Source: Chloroflexota bacterium (GTDB lineage Bacteria > Chloroflexota > Limnocylindria > Limnocylindrales > CSP1-4). Taken from it: a stretch of DNA of 16,839 nt. Shown here piece by piece: positions 6,444 to 13,980 of this stretch. Position 1 is the stretch's first letter. Each line of letters begins with the position of its first letter. The stretch lies in NCBI GenBank assembly GCA_021786915.1, contig JAJYMP010000482.1:1-16839 (forward strand), in the 5' to 3' direction. Below the pieces are notes generated by a model. That model searched no databases. It was not told where the DNA came from and saw nothing but the letters and a program-made list of their open reading frames with translations. A program made the translations under genes and the position numbers.

Positions 6444-6483
6444 GCCGAGCGCGGACCGGTGAGGCGGCGCCACTCAGGGCGCG

Positions 6484-7200
6484 TCAGCCGCCGAGGATGG
6501 GCAGCCAGGCGATGCCGAGGGTGACCCCGGCCGCGAACAGCACGTAGCGCGCGGCCCAGGCGACGAGGCCGCCCTCGCGCTCGGCGACCTGGCGCGGCGC
6601 CGCCACGAGCATCGCGTAGTAGACAGCCGACGCGGCGAAGAGGAACCCGACCACGCCCAGGTTCGCCTGCAGGCCGCTGAACGAGAGCCCGCGCAGCTGG
6701 TCGAGGACGCCGCCCGCCGTGATCGCGTGGACAAGCCGCCAGAAGAGGGTTCCGGTGACGAGGACGAAGGGCGTCATCAGCAGGCGGCGCACGGGGGCTG
6801 GCGCGGGCGCGGCTCGGAGGCGCAGCGCGACGGCCAGCACGACGAGGATCCCCGCGATCGCGAGGGCGGGCACGGACGACAGACCGAGCGCCGTCGCCGT
6901 GGCGGCCGCGACCAGGATGAAGCCTCCGCTGAACGGCCCGACCGCAGCCGATGTCAGGAACCCGGCGCCGACGGCGTCGCCCGGCGGTCGGCGGATCGCG
7001 ATGCAGGCGACGGCGCCGGCGATGGCGGTAAGGCCCAGGACGCCGTCGAGCGGCCGGTCGGCGGGCAGCAGCTCGCCCGTCGTGCCCTGCGCGGCGGTCA
7101 GCAGCGGCGCGGCGATCGCCATCCAGCCGGCAAGCAGCCAGTCCTCGGCGCGCCACAGCCCAACCGGGGTGGCGCGCCCGACCTCGGCGTTCGTATCCAC
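6484..7200 (-). CDS. Integral membrane protein with about seven TM segments, unknown function
   Basis: 238 residues from GTG 7198-7200, with GAGG 8 bases upstream. The frame is open further up, but that part overlaps the preceding gene and reads as Arg-rich shadow sequence. Hydrophobic segments lie at about 21-37, 52-70, 78-104, 108-129, 141-161, 180-201 and 212-232. Loops are short and cytoplasmic Arg residues (RLRA, PVRR) fit a positive-inside topology. There are no obvious catalytic or transporter motifs. It begins 8 bases after the stop of the 320-residue membrane protein gene, so the two are very probably co-transcribed and may act together. I do not recognise the family. Confidence 0.72.
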   Translation of the reverse strand: MDTNAEVGRATPVGLWRAEDWLLAGWMAIAAPLLTAAQGTTGELLPADRPLDGVLGLTAIAGAVACIAIRRPPGDAVGAGFLTSAAVGPFSGGFILVAAATATALGLSSVPALAIAGILVVLAVALRLRAAPAPAPVRRLLMTPFVLVTGTLFWRLVHAITAGGVLDQLRGLSFSGLQANLGVVGFLFAASAVYYAMLVAAPRQVAEREGGLVAWAARYVLFAAGVTLGIAWLPILGG

Positions 7201-7208
7201 GCCCGGCC

Positions 7209-8171
7209 TCAGCCGGGGGCGCGCTGGAACGAGAAGCCTGTGCCATCCATCGTGACGGTCAGGGTGTCGTCGGCGATCCAGGCGTCGACGGCCTGGTCCC
7301 GCCCGCCGAGGCCAAGGTGGAGCTTCCCCTGGGGGTCGACGGACCACCGCCCGTCCATCTCGCGGCCGAACCACGTCATGGCCGCGGTGCCGTCGGTCCG
7401 GAAGATGGCCTTGGCGCCGGCTCCTGCCCACGTGCCCGGCAGGGAGGCGGTCAGCGGGCGGGCGTCGCGCTGGTCGGGCGGCGGTGCCACGGCGCCCTTG
7501 ACCATGCTCGCCTCGAGGCGCGCCTTCTCCGCGCCCGCGAGCTGCTCGAGCTCGGCCCTCGCCTCGGCCCGAACGACCTGGTCATGCGAGCGCAGGCTGG
7601 GCGCGAGGGTGTGGATGAGGTCCGCCGGACGGTCGAGCGCGCCAGCCTGGAGCGCCGGGTCCGGCAGCCGCTCGAGGTTCACCACGCGTCCGCTGTGCCG
7701 CAGGACATAGAGCGCCACATAACCCGCCTCCGGTGCCGCGTTGAAGGCGTCCCGGAACGCGTGGTACCGCCGCCCGCCGACCGCGAGGTAGAGCGTGGGC
7801 GACGAATGGGCGCGCCCTCCGCTGACCTGCACCTCCTCGCGCTCGACCGCGCCCTCGACGCGGTCGACGTGGGTGTCGCCGAGGTCACGCGACAGGGCGT
7901 CCGCGCCGGTCAGCCCCCGGACGAGGAAGACGATGGCGCCGATGACGCTCGCGGCGCCGATGAGGAGCCGCTGGTTGGCCTCGCCGGCTGGCCCCCGGCC
8001 GATGAACATGACCGCGGCGACCATGCCGAGCACAAGGGTCCCGACGAGCTCGTTCTGGCGTCCCGAGCGCGCAATCGGGGCGAGGCGCTGGCGCTGGGCG
8101 CTGGACAGGCGCCCGGCGCGGTTCTCGGCGAGGGAGGCCTCGTCGAGGGCGGGTCTCGGCTGATCGGACAT
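7209..8171 (-). CDS. Two-TM membrane protein with C-terminal beta domain, unknown function
   Basis: 320 residues from ATG 8169-8171, with GGAGG 6 bases upstream. The N-terminus is cytoplasm-like and basic, followed by a TM pair at about 42-58 and 69-86. The middle section (about 100-170) alternates as beta strands (EEVQVSGG, TLYLAVGGRRYHAF, YVALYVLRHSGRVVNLE). Residues about 180-230 are helical and charged. Residues about 245-320 form a small lipocalin-like beta domain (GTWAGAG, FRTDGTAAMTWFG, DGRWSVDPQGKLHL, DTLTVTMDGTGFSF). Such domains often bind ligands or sense envelope state, but the ligand is unknown. It is probably in an operon with the multi-TM gene downstream. It is divergent from the ECF sigma factor, with about 230 bases between. 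Confidence 0.75.
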   Translation of the reverse strand: MSDQPRPALDEASLAENRAGRLSSAQRQRLAPIARSGRQNELVGTLVLGMVAAVMFIGRGPAGEANQRLLIGAASVIGAIVFLVRGLTGADALSRDLGDTHVDRVEGAVEREEVQVSGGRAHSSPTLYLAVGGRRYHAFRDAFNAAPEAGYVALYVLRHSGRVVNLERLPDPALQAGALDRPADLIHTLAPSLRSHDQVVRAEARAELEQLAGAEKARLEASMVKGAVAPPPDQRDARPLTASLPGTWAGAGAKAIFRTDGTAAMTWFGREMDGRWSVDPQGKLHLGLGGRDQAVDAWIADDTLTVTMDGTGFSFQRAPG

Positions 8172-8314
8172 CGCGTACCTCCGGGACGACGGGCCGCGCC
8201 GCGCGGCCCAAGGCTGGCGATCCGGTCGCGGCGGCCCCCAGGGACATCCGCGTTGGCGCCTGTATGAGCGGTTCGGGCGAGAACGTCAAGAGATCACGTC
8301 GTCGTCGCGGGGGC

Positions 8315-8341
8315 GGGAACCTCCCACGGCACCATGCCGTC
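8315..8341 (+). promoter_or_regulatory. ECF-type promoter candidate (GGGAAC-N17-CGTC)
   Basis: GGGAAC (8315-8320) and CGTC (8338-8341) are 17 bases apart. This is the classic GGAAC/GTC pattern of group IV sigma factors, and it sits directly upstream of an ECF sigma gene. Autoregulation by the encoded factor is the natural reading. Transcription would start near 8350. Confidence 0.4.
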
Positions 8342-8397
8342 TGGTCGGCGATGCCCAGGCAGCGTTCCCATCCCGGTCACGAGGGCCACCCCTCCCG

Positions 8398-9066
8398 ATG
8401 CTAGACTCGCCGAGCCTCGCCATTGCCCTCAGGGGGGTCGAACCCGTCGTGGAGGACGCCCGGCCGCTCGACGCCGCCGACGAACTGGTCCAGCGTCGCG
8501 ACCTGATCCTGATCGAGCAGGCGCGCGACGGTTCGCTCGACGCGTTCAACGGCCTCGTCGAGCTGTACCAGGACCACCTGTTCGCCCTCGTCGTGCGCAT
8601 GGTGCCGGACCGCGACCAGGCGTCCGACGCTGTGCAGGAGGCGTTCTTCTCGGCCTTCCGCAACCTCCGCTCGTTCCGCGGCGGCAGCGTGCGCTCATGG
8701 CTCTGCCGGATCGCGATCAACGCCGCGATGGACCAGCAGCGCCTGCGCAAGCGCCGCCCGTCGCAGCCGTACCCCGAACTCGAGGACGACACGTGGCAGC
8801 CGTCGGCCGGACCGGACGCGGATCCCGAGCGGACGGCGCTGGGGATCGAGCGCGGCCGCGTGCTCCATGCGGCGCTCGGCACGATCACGCCCGACCAGCG
8901 CAACGCGATCGTGCTGTTCGACGTCGAGGGGTATGACTACCAGGAGATCGCCGACCTGACGGGCGTGTCGCTCGGGACGGTCAAGTCGAGGATCCATCGC
9001 GGTCGCCTGGCGCTGCGCGAGCGGCTCGCGGGCTCGATCGGCCTCTTCCGGGGCGACGAGGGATGA
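8398..9066 (+). CDS. ECF RNA polymerase sigma factor (sigma-70 family, RpoE-like)
   Basis: 222 residues from ATG 8398-8400. Residues about 48-118 are sigma region 2: DAFNGLVELYQDHLFALVVRM, the region 2.2/2.3 DQASDAVQEAFFSAFRNL, and SVRSWLCRIAINAAMDQQRLRKR. Residues about 155-212 are region 4 with a helix-turn-helix (YDYQEIADLTGVSLGTVKSRIHRGR) that reads the -35 element. There is no region 3 and the length is typical. It directs RNA polymerase to stress or envelope promoters and is probably held by the anti-sigma factor whose ATG overlaps its stop (ATGA, 9063-9066). The start is uncertain: ATG 8398 has no Shine-Dalgarno, while GTG 8449 lies 11 bases after AGGGGGG and downstream of a TAGACT -10 box (8402-8407). 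Both starts leave the sigma domains intact. Confidence 0.88.
   Translation: MLDSPSLAIALRGVEPVVEDARPLDAADELVQRRDLILIEQARDGSLDAFNGLVELYQDHLFALVVRMVPDRDQASDAVQEAFFSAFRNLRSFRGGSVRSWLCRIAINAAMDQQRLRKRRPSQPYPELEDDTWQPSAGPDADPERTALGIERGRVLHAALGTITPDQRNAIVLFDVEGYDYQEIADLTGVSLGTVKSRIHRGRLALRERLAGSIGLFRGDEG
8402..8407 (+). promoter_or_regulatory. Second candidate -10 box (TAGACT) for the sigma factor operon
   Basis: TAGACT fits TANNNT. If used, transcription starts near 8414, past ATG 8398, and translation would begin at GTG 8449. It could supply basal expression beside the ECF-type promoter. No -35 box is seen. Confidence 0.3.
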
Positions 9067-9935
9067 CCGCCATGCCCGGCCCCGCCTCCCCCCACGCCGC
9101 CCACGACGGGCTCCTCGTCGCCGCCCACGCCGCGGGCGACGCGACGGGCGCCGACCTCGAGCGGGCCGCGGCGCTGGTGGCGTCCTGCCCCGAGTGCGCC
9201 CGCCTCCACCGCGACCTGCGCGCCCTGGCCTCGGCCCTCGCCGCCGCCCCGGCGCCCGCCCGCCCGCGCGACTTCCGTCTGACGGAGGCGCAGGCCGGGG
9301 CGCTCCGCCGCCCGCGCGGCTGGCGCCGGCTGCTCGCCCCGCTCTCGGGCGCCCGCTCCGCCGCCGGGCCCCTCGCCGCCTCGCTCGCCGCCCTGGGCGT
9401 GGCCGGGCTGCTGCTGGGCGCCGGCCTCCGCCTCCCGCTCGGGGCCGGGACCGCCGCGCTGGCGCCCAGCCCGGCTGGGGGGACTGCCGAAACCCCCGGC
9501 CGGGGCGTCGCGCTGGCAGGCGGACCCGGCGACGCCGACGCCACGCCCGGGATCTGCGAGTCCGCGCCGTCATTCGCCCCTGAGTCGCCCGCCGCCATCG
9601 GAGCGCATGTCGCCCCGAGCCTCGCCGCCACGCCCCCTCCACCCGAACCCACGCCCACGCCCCGCACGCCGATCGACCGCGAGCAGGCGACCGCCATCGC
9701 CAGTGCCGCCCGGCCCGACTACGCGAAGGAGCGTGTGCTCGACGTCCGCCTGGGCGCCTTCGCCCAGCTGGGCGTCATGGGTCCCGCAGTGAAGGGCCCC
9801 GTCCCTGCGCCGGACGACCAGGTGTGGCTCGTGAGCCTGGGCTGCATCCTCGGGCCGCTCGACGGCCAGGGCGTCCTGGTGATCATCGACGCCACCGACG
9901 GCCGCGTCATCCTGGCGGTCGACTGGATCTCGTAG
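9063..9935 (+). CDS. Anti-sigma factor, zinc-type N-terminus, one TM, extracytoplasmic C-domain
   Basis: 290 residues; the ATG overlaps the sigma factor stop by 4 bases, so translation is coupled. The N-terminal 60 residues resemble a zinc-binding anti-sigma domain: a His (H14 or H22) followed by CPEC (Cys42, Cys45) and a helix. This would bind and silence the sigma factor in the cytoplasm. A basic segment (RRPRGWRRL, about 82-90) precedes a TM helix at about 100-121. Residues about 130-205 are a Pro/Ala/Thr-rich extracytoplasmic linker. Residues about 205-290 form a folded domain (REQATAIASAA, then VWLVSLG and GVLVIIDATDGRVILAVDW) that resembles PepSY-like folds. Its signal and release mechanism are unknown. 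The gene ends 9 bases from the convergent histidine kinase stop. Confidence 0.8.
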   Translation: MTAMPGPASPHAAHDGLLVAAHAAGDATGADLERAAALVASCPECARLHRDLRALASALAAAPAPARPRDFRLTEAQAGALRRPRGWRRLLAPLSGARSAAGPLAASLAALGVAGLLLGAGLRLPLGAGTAALAPSPAGGTAETPGRGVALAGGPGDADATPGICESAPSFAPESPAAIGAHVAPSLAATPPPPEPTPTPRTPIDREQATAIASAARPDYAKERVLDVRLGAFAQLGVMGPAVKGPVPAPDDQVWLVSLGCILGPLDGQGVLVIIDATDGRVILAVDWIS

Positions 9936-9944
9936 CCCGCAGCG

Positions 9945-11138
9945 TCAGGCGCGGATCGGCAGCCGCACCCGGAACCGCGCGCCGAGGCCGACCCCGTCGC
10001 TCGTCGCCTCCACCGAGCCCCCGTGCGCCGTCGCCAGGTCGCGCACGATCGTGAGGCCGAGACCGCTCCCGCCCGAGTCCGCCCGCCGCTGGAACCGGTC
10101 GAAGACGTGCGGCAGGTCGGCTGCGGGGATCCCCTCGCCCGTGTCGCGGACGTCGATCACCGCCTCGCCCTCGGCGGCCCGGATGGTGACCTCGACGCGC
10201 CCGCCCGACGGCGTGTGCCGGATCGCGTTCGTCAGCAGGTTGGTGAGGATCTCGCGCACCCGGACCGGGTCGACCGAGGTCTCGAGTTCGGCGTCGCCAC
10301 CGAGCGAGAGGACCACGCCCTTCGCCCGGGCCAGCGGCTGCTGGGCCGCCACGGCCTCGTCGGCAACCTCGACGAGGTCGGCGGGCTCCCGGTGGAGCGC
10401 CAGCGCGCCCGCCTCGGCGAGCGACAGCGTCCGCAGGTCGTCGAGCAGACGGTCCATCACCTGCGTCTCGGCCAGCAGCGGCGCGACGTGGTCCTCGTCC
10501 ATGGGGTGGACGCCGTCGAGCATGGCCTCGAGCCCGCCGCCGATCACGGTCAGGGGCGTCCGCAGCTCGTGCGTGACGTCGGCGAGCATCGCCTGGCGGC
10601 TGGCGCGGCTCCGGTCGAGGCGCTCGGCCATGGCGTTGAACGATGACGCGAGTTCGCGGACGGGGCGCGGCCCGCGGACGGCGACGCGCACGTCGGGCTC
10701 GCCGTCGGCGAGGCGCTGGGTCGCGGTCGCGAGCGCGGCGAGGGGCCGGACGTACCGCGAGACCGCCGAGACGGACACCACGATGGCGATCAGGAGGATC
10801 GCGGCGATGGCGACGCCGCTGCCCCCGGACGGGCCCGCGTGCGGCGCCACGAACCCGAACGCCGAGGCGAGGATCCAAGTCACGAAGGCGCCGGTCGAGC
10901 CGACGACGATGACGAAGGCGACGACGGCGCAGCCGATGCATCCGAATGGTGGACGATGGCGACGGAAGGGCCGGTCGCCATGGCGGCCGACAACCTCCAT
11001 GCGATGGCGTCGCCACGCCTTGCGCCGGGCGCGCCACCGATCGCGCTCGGCCTCCCAGTCGAACTCGGGATCGCCCCAGTCGGGCTCGGGCTCGTGCCCC
11101 GGCCCTTGCCGGCCCCCGCCCTCGGCAGGTGAGCTCAC
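9945..11138 (-). CDS. Sensor histidine kinase (HAMP, HisKA, HATPase)
   Basis: 397 residues from GTG 11136-11138, which overlaps the response regulator stop (GTGA), so the two are coupled. An unusual 65-residue charged, His/Arg/Trp-rich cytoplasmic N-terminus comes first. TM1 is about 67-91 and TM2 about 108-127, leaving only about 16 residues outside, so it resembles intramembrane-sensing kinases. HAMP spans about 128-180 and HisKA has the phospho-acceptor in DVTHELRTPL (H190). The ATPase has N304 in NLLTNAIRH, G1 DTGEGI (332-337), F box PHVFDRF and G2 SGLGL (358-362). All key residues are present, so it should autophosphorylate and pass phosphate to D52 of the neighbouring regulator. The stimulus is unknown; the neighbouring small membrane protein may provide it. 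Confidence 0.92.
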   Translation of the reverse strand: MSSPAEGGGRQGPGHEPEPDWGDPEFDWEAERDRWRARRKAWRRHRMEVVGRHGDRPFRRHRPPFGCIGCAVVAFVIVVGSTGAFVTWILASAFGFVAPHAGPSGGSGVAIAAILLIAIVVSVSAVSRYVRPLAALATATQRLADGEPDVRVAVRGPRPVRELASSFNAMAERLDRSRASRQAMLADVTHELRTPLTVIGGGLEAMLDGVHPMDEDHVAPLLAETQVMDRLLDDLRTLSLAEAGALALHREPADLVEVADEAVAAQQPLARAKGVVLSLGGDAELETSVDPVRVREILTNLLTNAIRHTPSGGRVEVTIRAAEGEAVIDVRDTGEGIPAADLPHVFDRFQRRADSGGSGLGLTIVRDLATAHGGSVEATSDGVGLGARFRVRLPIRA

Positions 11139-11830
11139 CCCGTCGGCTCCTCGAGGTCTTCGAGCGCGTACCCGACCCCGTGCACGGTGCGCACGTAGCG
11201 GGCCCCCGTGCCGGCGGGCTCGAGCTTGCGGCGCAGGTTGCGGATGTGGCCGTCGATCGCGCGCTCGTAGGTCTCGAGGCTGAACCCGTGGACCGCGTCG
11301 AGCAGCTGCGCCCGCGTCCAGACGCGGCCGGGCTCGCGGGCGAGCGTCGCCAGCAACTCGAACTCGGTCGGCGTCAGGTCCACGATGCGGTTGGCAGCGA
11401 TGACCCTCCGCCGCGCGATGTCGATCTCGAGGTCGCCGACGGCGAAGTGCTCGGACGACAGCGGCCGGGCCTCCGCGCGCCGCAGGACCGCCCGAACCCG
11501 CGCCACGAGCTCCTTGGGGCTGAACGGCTTGACCACGTAGTCGTCGGCGCCCATCTCGAGGCCGATGATCCGGTCGGTCTCGTCGCCGCGGGCCGTGAGC
11601 ACGACGATCGGCACCGAGGAGCCGGCGCGCAGCGTCCGGATGACGTCGAGGCCGTCCACCTTGGGCAGGCCGAGGTCGAGCACGATCGCGTCCGGGCGCC
11701 GCGCCCGGGCCAGGGCCAGCCCGCCGGCGCCGTCGCCCGCCGTCAGCACGGCGAACCCGGCGTGTTCGAGGTAGTCGCGGACGAGGCCCGCGATCCGGGG
11801 CTCGTCCTCCACGACGAGGATGGTGCGCAT
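11135..11830 (-). CDS. OmpR/PhoB-family response regulator
   Basis: 231 residues from ATG 11828-11830, with GGAG 4-5 bases upstream; a longer frame to 11989 only adds Pro/Arg-rich sequence. The receiver domain covers about 1-118: acidic pocket E8/D9, phospho-acceptor D52 (IVLDLGLPKVDG), T79, and K101 (VVKPFSPKEL). The winged-helix DNA-binding domain covers about 126-226 with the recognition region ERAIDGHIRNLRRKLE and the wing YVRTVHGVGY. Phosphorylated by the coupled kinase, it should dimerise on tandem DNA repeats and control transcription. The gene is second in a three-gene operon, 67 bases after the small membrane protein gene. That gene is a likely target or partner. Confidence 0.93.
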   Translation of the reverse strand: MRTILVVEDEPRIAGLVRDYLEHAGFAVLTAGDGAGGLALARARRPDAIVLDLGLPKVDGLDVIRTLRAGSSVPIVVLTARGDETDRIIGLEMGADDYVVKPFSPKELVARVRAVLRRAEARPLSSEHFAVGDLEIDIARRRVIAANRIVDLTPTEFELLATLAREPGRVWTRAQLLDAVHGFSLETYERAIDGHIRNLRRKLEPAGTGARYVRTVHGVGYALEDLEEPTG

Positions 11831-11897
11831 GGGGCTCCGAGAGACGGTGACGCCGGGCGAGGATACCGCCCGGCGTCGCGTGGAAGGGGGAGGAGCG

Positions 11898-12365
11898 TCA
11901 GCTGGCCGTGGGGCCGCCCGACGAGTTCGAGGGGCCGGACCCGCCGGATGAGCCGGTGGTGCCGGAGGGCGAGGCGCCGCGCGCGGCATCCTCTTCGTGC
12001 ATGCGCCGGTGCGCTTCGGCGATCCACTCCCGGCGGGCGTCCCAGCGGCGGCTGCCCGTCTGGCCGAAGCCCATGGGGCCGTCCTCGTGGTCGTGCCTGC
12101 CCCAGCGCCCGTGGCCGTAGTGGCGTCGGGGGCCGAAGGCGAACGCGAGGAACGCGAAGAAGCCGAAGAAGAACAGCGGCACGAGGAGGAAGGCGAAGGG
12201 CAGGAAGAACAGGCCGCCCCAGTGCCAGCCGCCCCCGTACACCACCGTGGCCCCGTTGGCGGCGGCCGTCGTGGCCACCTCGTGCGAGACGCCGATGTTG
12301 TAGCCGACGGTCCCGGCGCCGAGCGCCAGGAGGCCCAGGAAGATGAAGGCGAGGAACCCGCGCAT
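11898..12365 (-). CDS. Small two-TM, His-rich membrane protein in two-component operon
   Basis: 155 residues from ATG 12363-12365, with GGAG 11 bases upstream (a long spacing). Much longer frames exist upstream, but they read as shadow sequence and overlap the phosphofructokinase gene. TM1 is about 4-24. A loop of about 25 residues follows, with YGGGWHW at its end. TM2 is about 50-77 and very Phe-rich. Residues 79-130 are basic, then His/Arg/Trp-rich (RRHYGHGRWGRHDHEDG, REWIAEAHRRMHEE); the end is a Ser/Gly/Pro-rich tail. The His cluster could bind metal, but this is inference. It is first in the operon with the regulator and kinase, and the kinase also has a His/Arg-rich N-terminus. It may act as an accessory sensor. 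No named family recognised. Confidence 0.7.
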   Translation of the reverse strand: MRGFLAFIFLGLLALGAGTVGYNIGVSHEVATTAAANGATVVYGGGWHWGGLFFLPFAFLLVPLFFFGFFAFLAFAFGPRRHYGHGRWGRHDHEDGPMGFGQTGSRRWDARREWIAEAHRRMHEEDAARGASPSGTTGSSGGSGPSNSSGGPTAS

Positions 12366-12501
12366 CAGGTTGCGATCTCCGATCGTTTGGCGACCCATCG
12401 GGCGGGCCGCAGTTGCTTGATGGAGATCAGCCTCGCAGGGCCATGTGCAGAAGTCGTGCACGCGGCGTGGCGATTCGGTCAGGGTCGGGTCGGCTGCGGC
12501 G

Positions 12502-13626
12502 TCAGTCGCCGAGGCACGTGCCGGTGTGGCGCGCCGCCCGGAGCCACGGGTGGTCGTCCGGGACGATGTTGCGGCGTCCGGCCACGTCCTCCAGCGGGAC
12601 CGCGGCCACGCCGTCGCCGTGAGCGGCGACCATGATGCCGTACGTCCCCTCCGCCACGAAGTCCGCGGCAGCGGTCCCGAGCCGCGTCGCCAGCAGCCGG
12701 TCCGCGCCTGACGGCGTGCCGCCCCGCTGCACGTAGCCCAGGATCGAGACGCGTGACTCGAGGCCGGTGAGCAGCTCGAGTTGCTGGGCGAGCCGGAGCG
12801 TGTTCCCCTGGTGCTGGAGCTCGAGCTGGATGATCTCGGCCTTGATGGTCTCGCGGGCGACCAGGTCCTTCGCACGGGCGAGGCGTGCCTCGGCGGTGGT
12901 CAGGGCTCGGGCGTCCTCGACCGAGCGCGCGCCCTCGGCCACCGCCACGATGCTGAACCCCGACCCCTTGCGCACCCGCTCCTTGATGGCGGTCGCGATG
13001 CGGTTGACCGTGTATGGGATCTCCGGGATCAGGATCACGTCGGCGCCGCCGGCGAGCCCCGCCCCCAGCGCGAGCCAGCCCGCGCGGTGGCCCATGACCT
13101 CGGCCATGATCACGCGATGGTGGCTGTGCGCGGTCGAGTGGAGCCGGTCGATGGCCTCGGTGGCGATCTCGAGGGCCGTGGCGAAGCCGAAGGTCGCGTC
13201 GGTGCCGGCCACATCGTTGTCGATCGTCTTGGGCAGCGTCAGCACGTTGAGGCCAGCCTTCCAGAGGCGCAGCGCGTTCTTCGCGGTGCCCCCGCCGCCC
13301 AGGCACACCACGCCCTCGAGCCGGTTGCGCTTGCAGACCTCGAGGATCGTCGCGGTCATGTCCCGGACCTCGCCGTCCACGAGCATCCGGCTCGGCTTGT
13401 CGCGGCTCGTCCCCAAGATGGTGCCGCCCACGGTCAGGATGCCGGCCAGCGCCCGCTTGTCGAGCCTGACGTGGCGGTCCTCGGCCAGACCCCGGAAGCC
13501 GTCGCGGAAGCCCACCACCTCGAAGCCGTGGGTGCCGATCGCGGCCTTGCCGAAGCCGCGGATGGTGGCGTTGAGCCCGGGGCTGTCGCCGCCGGCGGTG
13601 AGGATCCCGACGCGTCGTGTGGCCAT
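12502..13626 (-). CDS. pfkA: 6-phosphofructokinase (PfkA family, ATP or PPi donor unclear)
   Basis: 374 residues from ATG 13624-13626. It catalyses phosphorylation of fructose 6-phosphate in glycolysis. Family landmarks in order: the donor loop GGDSPGLNA (12-20), the glycine-rich GGGGT (110-114), catalytic TIDND (134-138, D136), [10 protein letters not shown] (179-188), the substrate segment PEIPY (201-205) and [14 protein letters not shown] (297-310). At the donor-deciding sites it has Gly113 (ATP-like, E. coli G104) and Lys133 (PPi-like, E. coli G124), and E. coli Asp103 is replaced by Gly112. Its donor therefore cannot be read from sequence. The length is slightly above the 320 of E. coli PfkA. 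A TACGAT -10 box ends 6 bases before the ATG, so the mRNA is probably leaderless. It is divergent from polA. Confidence 0.93.
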   Translation of the reverse strand: MATRRVGILTAGGDSPGLNATIRGFGKAAIGTHGFEVVGFRDGFRGLAEDRHVRLDKRALAGILTVGGTILGTSRDKPSRMLVDGEVRDMTATILEVCKRNRLEGVVCLGGGGTAKNALRLWKAGLNVLTLPKTIDNDVAGTDATFGFATALEIATEAIDRLHSTAHSHHRVIMAEVMGHRAGWLALGAGLAGGADVILIPEIPYTVNRIATAIKERVRKGSGFSIVAVAEGARSVEDARALTTAEARLARAKDLVARETIKAEIIQLELQHQGNTLRLAQQLELLTGLESRVSILGYVQRGGTPSGADRLLATRLGTAAADFVAEGTYGIMVAAHGDGVAAVPLEDVAGRRNIVPDDHPWLRAARHTGTCLGD

Positions 13627-13632
13627 GCCCAC

Positions 13633-13638
13633 ATCGTA
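13633..13638 (-). promoter_or_regulatory. Putative -10 box (TACGAT) of pfkA, leaderless
   Basis: TACGAT is followed by six bases and then the ATG at 13626. With normal -10 to start spacing, the transcript would begin at or next to the A of ATG. No Shine-Dalgarno is present, which fits a leaderless mRNA. Confidence 0.5.
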
Positions 13639-13744
13639 CGCGGCGGGCGCGGCGCGACGAGGGCCGCTGGCCACGCTGTGGCGCGCCGCTTCGCCGACTT
13701 CGAGCGCGTGCTGGGTTCAGGACGCGGGGCGTGGCGTCGGCGCT

Positions 13745-13884
13745 CCGGGCGCGCCAAATCGCGGTTGCGATCAGCCCACGAGGCCCGAGATGGCGCTCCC
13801 GCCGCGCCATCGACCGTAGCTGGCGCTGAGCAAGTGCCAAAGCGCGGTGTCGCGGCCACCCCGAGGCGGATTTGGCGCGCCCGG
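13745..13884. repeat. 140-bp segment bounded by a perfect 16-bp inverted repeat
   Basis: CCGGGCGCGCCAAATC at 13745-13760 is the exact reverse complement of 13869-13884. The 108 bases between contain a hairpin with 8-bp arms (GATGGCGC/GCGCCATC, 13789-13811) and a degenerate copy of the arm core (GTGCCAAAGCGCGG, starting at 13833). No target-site duplication is obvious at the edges and no gene lies inside. It could be a MITE-like element or a pair of distant operators shared by pfkA and polA. Confidence 0.6.
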
Positions 13885-13967
13885 CGGGCCACCGGCGAGC
13901 GACGCGCGGGTCGGTGGCGCCAGGCTCCGAAACAGGACCGCCCGGGCCGCGCCGACATCCTGCCGCG

Positions 13968-13973
13968 TACACT
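13968..13973 (+). promoter_or_regulatory. Putative -10 box (TACACT) of polA, leaderless
   Basis: TACACT ends 7 bases before ATG 13981, placing the transcript start at or next to the initiation codon. There is no Shine-Dalgarno. The divergent pfkA start has the same arrangement. Confidence 0.5.
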
Positions 13974-13980
13974 CAACGCG

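Larger units (their letters stand above)
13627..13980. other. 354-base divergent intergenic region between pfkA and polA
   Basis: No credible gene is seen. It holds the two -10 boxes at its edges (13633-13638 minus, 13968-13973 plus), a 16-bp inverted repeat enclosing 108 bases, an internal hairpin (13789-13796/13804-13811), and a further near-copy of the GCCAAA motif at 13835-13840. It could coordinate the two genes or carry a small non-coding element. Confidence 0.5.

Noticed and set aside
6065..7246. 393-residue minus-strand frame running through the tRNA-Leu
   Set aside because: It translates the tRNA gene and a shifted frame of the membrane protein; it is a known kind of spurious call over tRNA-Leu.
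12443..12459. Short inverted repeat GTGCA/TGCAC after pfkA
   Set aside because: The 5-bp arms are too short and have no T-run; chance is a sufficient explanation.
12479..13972. 497-residue minus-strand frame across pfkA
   Set aside because: It is a shifted frame of the phosphofructokinase gene, whose active-site motifs are all intact in the other frame.
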